Virus record (IMG/VR): IMGVR_UViG_3300043395_001664
Location: 1-41,209 of that record
Source: a virus
DNA: 41,209 bases
Strand: one strand, 5' to 3'
Shown: positions 37,714 to 41,209 of the stretch, piece after piece
Position numbering within the stretch: position 1 is the first letter of the stretch
How the letters are laid out: the number at the start of each line of letters is the position of its first letter
The notes under the pieces: model-generated
Databases searched by the model: none
Told to the model about the DNA's origin: nothing
What the model saw: only the letters and a program-made list of their open reading frames with translations
Made by a program: the position numbers and the translations under genes

Positions 37714-38217
37714 TTAGTAGTAGATAATTGCCCTTAGGCCCATTAGCCCCACCCTAAGATGTGCCTGTTCTCCCGTCGGCGCAAGGGCCGTATGGTAGGT
37801 CACATCTGGGGACAGGTGCCACTTGGCAATCGTTCCGCCCAGAGTATCGCTATTTCTTAAAACTTGCTCAATGTTTTCCATCAACTTTTCACAGTCATCG
37901 TCAGCCGGATCTAGTGTGGTCGTAGAGGAGTATGGAACCCACACAACCCCGGCTACGTTAAACAAGAGTTCGGCCTTTCGTTTACCACTGGCTAAACTCA
38001 TGTTGATGGTCTCAAGACTTACTTTCTTTGCCGCAGCCCATATAAAAACAGCCGGGAGGATGTGAGCCTCTGGCATTATCTTCTCAGGGTTGTAGGTGTT
38101 CACATACTGCACACGTCGGGACATGCCGGTTGATAGATCATATGACGCAACGGTGTCGTTGGCCGTATCCATCAGTGACTTTACTGTTCCCTTTAGTGTG
38201 CTGATATCAATGGCCAC
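37714..38217 (-). CDS. Tail terminator-like protein (167 aa)
   Basis: GTG at 38217 lies one base after the previous stop (38219). The order of elements (N-terminal helix SLMDTANDTVASYDLS, then strands HILPAVFIWAAAKKV and VWVPYSST, then helix CEKLMENIEQVLRNS and end strands LRVGLMGLRAIIYY) matches Gp37/tail-terminator-like proteins that cap the tail tube. Position between the HK97 gp10-like protein and tube is right. Confidence 0.7.
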   Translation of the reverse strand: MAIDISTLKGTVKSLMDTANDTVASYDLSTGMSRRVQYVNTYNPEKIMPEAHILPAVFIWAAAKKVSLETINMSLASGKRKAELLFNVAGVVWVPYSSTTTLDPADDDCEKLMENIEQVLRNSDTLGGTIAKWHLSPDVTYHTALAPTGEQAHLRVGLMGLRAIIYY

Positions 38218-38218
38218 G

Positions 38219-38698
38219 CTAATCTCCAGCCAAGAACGCTAGTGTGGCCTCTGAAATCTTATTCATCGCGGCATCTGATAACCACATGAAGTCACGCTTG
38301 GGGAGCTTTGGCCCACCCTCATCATGCGCGTAGGCGTATGGGAACCCTGAGTTTGTTTTAGCTGGGTTGTACCACTCAATCCCCTGGGAAGTCTTGCGCC
38401 ACTGTCCTGGGGTGAAACTGTTACGAAGGCGCCCGGTGTCTTGGAGGATATTGTTGCCACCTTTGCCGGCGGCCTTCATCTTGGCACTGTAGGAGCTGGA
38501 CCAGCCAACCCACTTACCATCAGACCCTTGCTCGTTTTTAAAGTGATCCAGAACATCTTGAAACACAAATATGCCGATGGAGTTACAGAACGCCGACTCA
38601 CGCTTTTCAATAGCCTTACGCCGCTGCTCAATCGCCTTAAGCCAGCTCAGGACCTTCTCTGCATCAAAGGCTAACTCAATGGCTGACTCAATGGCCAT
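38219..38698 (-). CDS. Virion morphogenesis / HK97 gp10-like protein (159 aa)
   Basis: The protein is helical at the start (AFDAEKVLSWLKAIEQRRKAIEKRESAFCNSIGIFVFQDVLDHF), then has GWSSSYSAKMKAAGKGGNNILQDTGRLRNSF, and FPYAYAHDEGG. The blocks I-L-x-D-T-G-R-L-R-N-S-F and Y-A-x-x-H-D-E-G are hallmarks of the phage tail-completion family (Mu gpG virion morphogenesis, HK97 gp10). Such proteins sit at the head-tail joint. Confidence 0.87.
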   Translation of the reverse strand: MAIESAIELAFDAEKVLSWLKAIEQRRKAIEKRESAFCNSIGIFVFQDVLDHFKNEQGSDGKWVGWSSSYSAKMKAAGKGGNNILQDTGRLRNSFTPGQWRKTSQGIEWYNPAKTNSGFPYAYAHDEGGPKLPKRDFMWLSDAAMNKISEATLAFLAGD

Positions 38699-39178
38699 CT
38701 AGTCCCTCTCATCATCAATGTCGTCTAGCTTGTCCTGGTCCGGTCCCCAGTTGACAGAGCTATCTTCGTTGAATGTCGGGCTGTAGTCAGTCGTGTTGCA
38801 ATGAATGGGCATCTCGTCAGAGTCACTCTCAATCAACGCGCCAGTGGAATCAACCAAGGCTGCGTCGCCATTTAAGATATCCTCAAGGTTCTTCTCGGCC
38901 TTCTTTATGTACCTATCCGCACGGGCATAGGCTTCCTTCGATCCCCTGGCCGTGGCCTCATAGAGGTATCCTAACGCCAGCCACTTGCAGATAACCTGAA
39001 TGGCCGGAGGTGTAAGGGCGTTAGTTGTCCAGTCTGAGGGATCGTACTTAGTGGCCATCCGTTTATCGATCTCGGCCTCTGCATCGTCAATGCAGTCTGA
39101 GGCCAAAGCAGTAAGGCCGGTGAACGGAGCACCGACCCACTGTAGAGATATGCTAGTCGTCGTCGAGTACGTTCCGAT
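38699..39178 (-). CDS. Head-tail connector-like protein (gp6/DUF1320 type), probable AUC start
   Basis: The conventional start is TTG at 39106, but the coding text extends upstream for 24 residues (IGTYSTTTSISLQWVGAPFT ...) to an ATC at 39178, with AAGGAG at the proper distance. At this point the stop of the gene before reads TAATC, where other junctions in this operon read TAATG. From the ATC the protein has 159 residues: helical, with ASDCIDDAEAEIDKRMATKYD, a helix-rich middle (CKWLALGYLYEATARGSKEAYARADRYIKKAEKNL) and an acidic end. This is the usual layout of head-tail connector proteins after capsid. Confidence 0.7.
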   Translation of the reverse strand: MGTYSTTTSISLQWVGAPFTGLTALASDCIDDAEAEIDKRMATKYDPSDWTTNALTPPAIQVICKWLALGYLYEATARGSKEAYARADRYIKKAEKNLEDILNGDAALVDSTGALIESDSDEMPIHCNTTDYSPTFNEDSSVNWGPDQDKLDDIDDERD

Positions 39179-39513
39179 TAGACTGCTCCTTTAGAGTAGT
39201 ATTTCCCGCCCTCGCCCTTCTTCAGGGTGGCGAGAAAGTCCTTAACGTCTTTCTTCTTCACGTTGCCCACATATAGGGTATAGACACCGCCATTGTTCTT
39301 ACGAAGCTTCTTTACGAGCTTCTTACCGGCGTTGATCTCGTACCACTCCTCCTTAACCTTAAGACCCATCTTGTGCTTGCGTTCTTCTTTGGCTCGGCGC
39401 TTGAGCCACTCGGCCTTTGACTCGTCGTCAAGGTCCTTTGTTGGGTCTACTTTGGCCGACGTATCGGCACCATGCGCTCCTACTTCCATGTCATTTCCGC
39501 GTCTGCTTGACAT
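39178..39513 (-). CDS. Basic hypothetical structural-region protein (111 aa)
   Basis: ATG at 39513 follows AGGAGAAA. The protein is highly charged: an acidic patch, then KAEWLKRRAKEERKHKMGLKVKEEWYEI and NAGKKLVKKLRKNNGGVYTLYVGNVKKKDVKDFLATL. It is between capsid and connector, where small head proteins occur; a role in head completion is possible. No family known. Confidence 0.65.
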   Translation of the reverse strand: MSSRRGNDMEVGAHGADTSAKVDPTKDLDDESKAEWLKRRAKEERKHKMGLKVKEEWYEINAGKKLVKKLRKNNGGVYTLYVGNVKKKDVKDFLATLKKGEGGKYYSKGAV

Positions 39514-39530
39514 ATATTTCTCCTACGGTT

Positions 39531-39566
39531 TGTTAAAGAACAGGCGAGGGAAGTTACTCCCCCGCC
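39531..39566 (-). terminator. Terminator after the capsid gene
   Basis: On the minus strand GGCGGGGGAG pairs with CTTCCCTCGCC-type arm over ten positions with two wobbles around TAAC (39543-39566), followed by TGTTCTTT. It is 11 bases after the capsid stop. A leaky terminator here would give more capsid than downstream proteins. Confidence 0.7.
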
Positions 39567-39577
39567 TCTAAAAGACA

Positions 39578-40513
39578 CTAAGCTAATACGTCTTGCAGCA
39601 AGTAGCCTGCAAGTGAGGCGACAACCTTAGGCTGAAAGTGGATATTCACTTCGATAGCCTCCGACTGACGCTCCTCTGCTCTCCAGCGTTTCACCATCGG
39701 AATGTTATTCCGGAAGATGTAACCGGCTGAAGGAGTTAATGGCGACGCCTTCGCAGGCTTGTAACCCACGAATACGTTATCGCCCCAGATCGGGGAGATA
39801 GAGGCCGCAGTAGCACCATCCACCGAAGTCTCGATGACAGCCTTACCGACCAACAACTGCGGGACGTCAAAGAGTCCGGCAATCATGGCGGGGGTGATGT
39901 CAGCCGAGGTGTACTTGATGCGGTCAATCACTGAGCTATGGTTCTTCGCGGCAATCAAGCAGCGATGGGGAATCATAGCGTAGTTCGCAACCTGACCAGA
40001 GTTCTCAAGGATGACCGTTGCGGCGGTATCCATCTGAGGAATCGGGTTTGAGGTGACGCTATCAAGCGACCATTGCTGGGCGGCTGAGAGCGAGTGCTTG
40101 AGCGACCAAGAAGCGTTGGTGTTACCGCTTGAGGTTTGGTTGACGAACAACTGGGCCACGTCGTTCTCTAAGCGGAGCAAAATCTTGTCCGTTAGAAACT
40201 CAGTGGTGTCAGCCCGCAAGTCAGAGACATCATAGTTCTCTGCATCGCGGTCTGAAACGTAGTCCTTGAGCGAGTGCTGTGCCAGGACGTATTGCCCAGT
40301 GGTAACGTCGAATGACGCCTCACGAGCTACACCCTTGGGCGAGCGAATCGTCTCAGGGAGCCGGAAGTTGCGGTCATAAATCCGGTAAAGATCGGAGTCC
40401 TTCTTTACGGGAACCTCAGGGAAAATCTCGCTGGCAATATAGCTCTGGTTCTTGTACTGAATAGAGATATTGCTCAACTGCTGGTCAACATGGAGTTGTG
40501 ACTTAAGTGGCAT
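39578..40513 (-). CDS. Major capsid protein
   Basis: The 311-residue protein follows the decoration protein with a TAATG overlap. It begins HVDQQLSNISIQYKNQSYIASEIFPEVPVKKDSDLYRIYDR, a pattern of Mu-like/siphovirus major capsid proteins with an N-arm and E-loop; AREASFDVTTGQYVLAQHSLKDYVSDRD follows (E-loop), and the P- and A-domain text contains CLIAAKNHSSVIDRI and GYIFRNNIPMVKRWRAEERQSE near the end. Length and place are right for the HK97 fold. Confidence 0.92.
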   Translation of the reverse strand: MPLKSQLHVDQQLSNISIQYKNQSYIASEIFPEVPVKKDSDLYRIYDRNFRLPETIRSPKGVAREASFDVTTGQYVLAQHSLKDYVSDRDAENYDVSDLRADTTEFLTDKILLRLENDVAQLFVNQTSSGNTNASWSLKHSLSAAQQWSLDSVTSNPIPQMDTAATVILENSGQVANYAMIPHRCLIAAKNHSSVIDRIKYTSADITPAMIAGLFDVPQLLVGKAVIETSVDGATAASISPIWGDNVFVGYKPAKASPLTPSAGYIFRNNIPMVKRWRAEERQSEAIEVNIHFQPKVVASLAGYLLQDVLA

Positions 40514-40911
40514 TAGACACTCCCTCTAATGTAGCCAGGCATCACGAACACGTTCGCTATAGTAGCGGTCGAGTTCACGGAGGCGTCAACGAGAACGCCC
40601 ACATACGCGGCTGAAAGAGTTGAGGACGTAGAGGTATCGGCGTGTGCGAGGGCCACACCACGACCTGAGCTATCGGCCTGCACTAAAGTTCCGGACGCGA
40701 CGCTATCGTTGAAATACAATCTCGCGATAGAGCCTGGTCCTGCCACTGGGATTGCCTGGTTGGTATCCTTCACAGTGTCGATGGTCACACCTACTGGCAA
40801 GGCTTGGGCGTTCGCGGGATAGCCAACAGTGTTGGCCGTTCCGTTCATCGCTACAACCCGATATGCCAGGAGTGTGCTCGCCACTCTAAAGGACAAGACG
40901 TTGGTTTTCAT
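40513..40911 (-). CDS. Head decoration protein (DUF2190-like)
   Basis: The 132-residue protein is beta-rich and without Cys, with AYRVVAMNGTANTVGYPANAQALPVGVTIDTV and GPGSIARLYFNDSVASGTLVQADSSGRGVAL, the pattern of DUF2190 capsid-stabilising proteins. AAGGAG lies before ATG. It lies directly before the capsid gene as in many siphoviruses. Confidence 0.85.
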   Translation of the reverse strand: MKTNVLSFRVASTLLAYRVVAMNGTANTVGYPANAQALPVGVTIDTVKDTNQAIPVAGPGSIARLYFNDSVASGTLVQADSSGRGVALAHADTSTSSTLSAAYVGVLVDASVNSTATIANVFVMPGYIRGSV

Positions 40912-40930
40912 CTAGTCTCCTTAAAAGGGT

Positions 40931-41209
40931 TTACTGCTCGGTTAAGTGCTTGGCGCCGAGTTTGTCCGCGTACTTCTTGGCAACAACACGATAGGCAGCC
41001 GCATAGGATACCTTATTGTCTTGCTGGTACTTGGCAACTTCCTGCTCCAAAGCCTCAACAGTTTCTTTGCCTTCACCTTCCTTGCGCCCTTCGTGCGAAC
41101 CCTCTTCTAGGTTAACGTCTCCGGCGGCCTTGAAAAGCTTTAGCAATTCTTTGATCACTTCTTCTTTCTTAAGAGCCTTCTCTCCGACGCTGTACTGAGC
41201 CACTTCTTT
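40931..41209 (-). CDS. Protease/scaffold C-terminal part, cut by the right edge
   Basis: The frame is open from the right edge (41209) to a stop at 40931; the GTG at 41203 is probably internal. The end is Lys/Glu-rich and helical (KEEVIKELLKLFKAAGDVNLEEG; VEALEQEVAKYQQDNKVSYAAAYRVVAKKYADKL), as at the end of Mu gpI/gpZ-like protease-scaffold proteins. It is next to the decoration and capsid genes. With the left-edge protease it likely forms a single gene interrupted by the window ends. Confidence 0.65.
   Translation of the reverse strand, partial: KEVAQYSVGEKALKKEEVIKELLKLFKAAGDVNLEEGSHEGRKEGEGKETVEALEQEVAKYQQDNKVSYAAAYRVVAKKYADKLGAKHLTEQ

Overview
The window is almost a whole tailed-phage genome of siphovirus type (long non-contractile tail: tape measure, tail tube and tail assembly chaperone, but no sheath). 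Base composition looks close to balanced by eye. No tRNA, integrase, recognisable lysogeny repressor, DNA polymerase, primase, helicase or RNA polymerase is visible, so replication probably relies on the host. The host cannot be named. The lysis genes and Sec-type signal sequences suggest a Gram-negative bacterium.

Layout. The late genes are on the minus strand. They run from about 7280 down to position 1 and resume at the right edge, from 41209 down to 21123. At the left edge a head-maturation protease reads out of the window. At the right edge what looks like the end of the same kind of gene reads in, followed by decoration protein and major capsid. The window is therefore best read as a linearised, circularly permuted genome with a small piece missing at the junction. 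Late order: ribbon-helix-helix protein, sugar epimerase, UDP-sugar dehydrogenase-like protein, small and large terminase, portal-MuF fusion, structural protein, protease | decoration protein, capsid, connector and tail-completion proteins, a Maf/MptE-like protein, tail tube, frameshifted tail chaperone, tape measure, distal tail and hub proteins, fibres with a polyglycine tip, then radical SAM, cytidylyltransferase-glycosyltransferase, DAHP-synthase-like and methyltransferase genes, and last holin, transglycosylase and spanin-like genes.

The plus strand from 6863 to 21122 carries the early and middle genes. The first operon (7451-11089) holds a ParB-like protein, DpdA, QueC, QueD, QueE and FolE. 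This is a complete route from GTP to preQ0 plus the transglycosylase that puts it into DNA, so the genome is predicted to carry 7-deazaguanine bases, most simply dPreQ0. Next come a cassette of small proteins of unlike codon use, a second ParB/DGQHR-type protein, a DUF3846 protein, and a 660-bp non-coding, hairpin-rich control region (14415-15075). Beyond it lies a recombination module (ERF annealing protein, DUF1064 nuclease, Gp157) mixed with many very small proteins, including a 31-residue membrane peptide and a 45-residue lipoprotein.

Two systems stand out. One is the DNA-base modification operon. The other is a set of sugar and glycosylation genes spread through the late (virion) operon: epimerase, truncated dehydrogenase, DAHP/NulO-synthase-like aldolase, CMP-sugar synthetase fused to a glycosyltransferase, a Maf-like protein beside the tail tube, a methyltransferase and a radical SAM enzyme. 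Together they suggest a phage-encoded pathway that makes an unusual sugar acid and attaches it to the virion or cell surface. Other points are a -1 frameshift on ten A residues in the tail chaperone, a probable AUC start codon, and a cysteine-rich tail protein with a Sec signal peptide.
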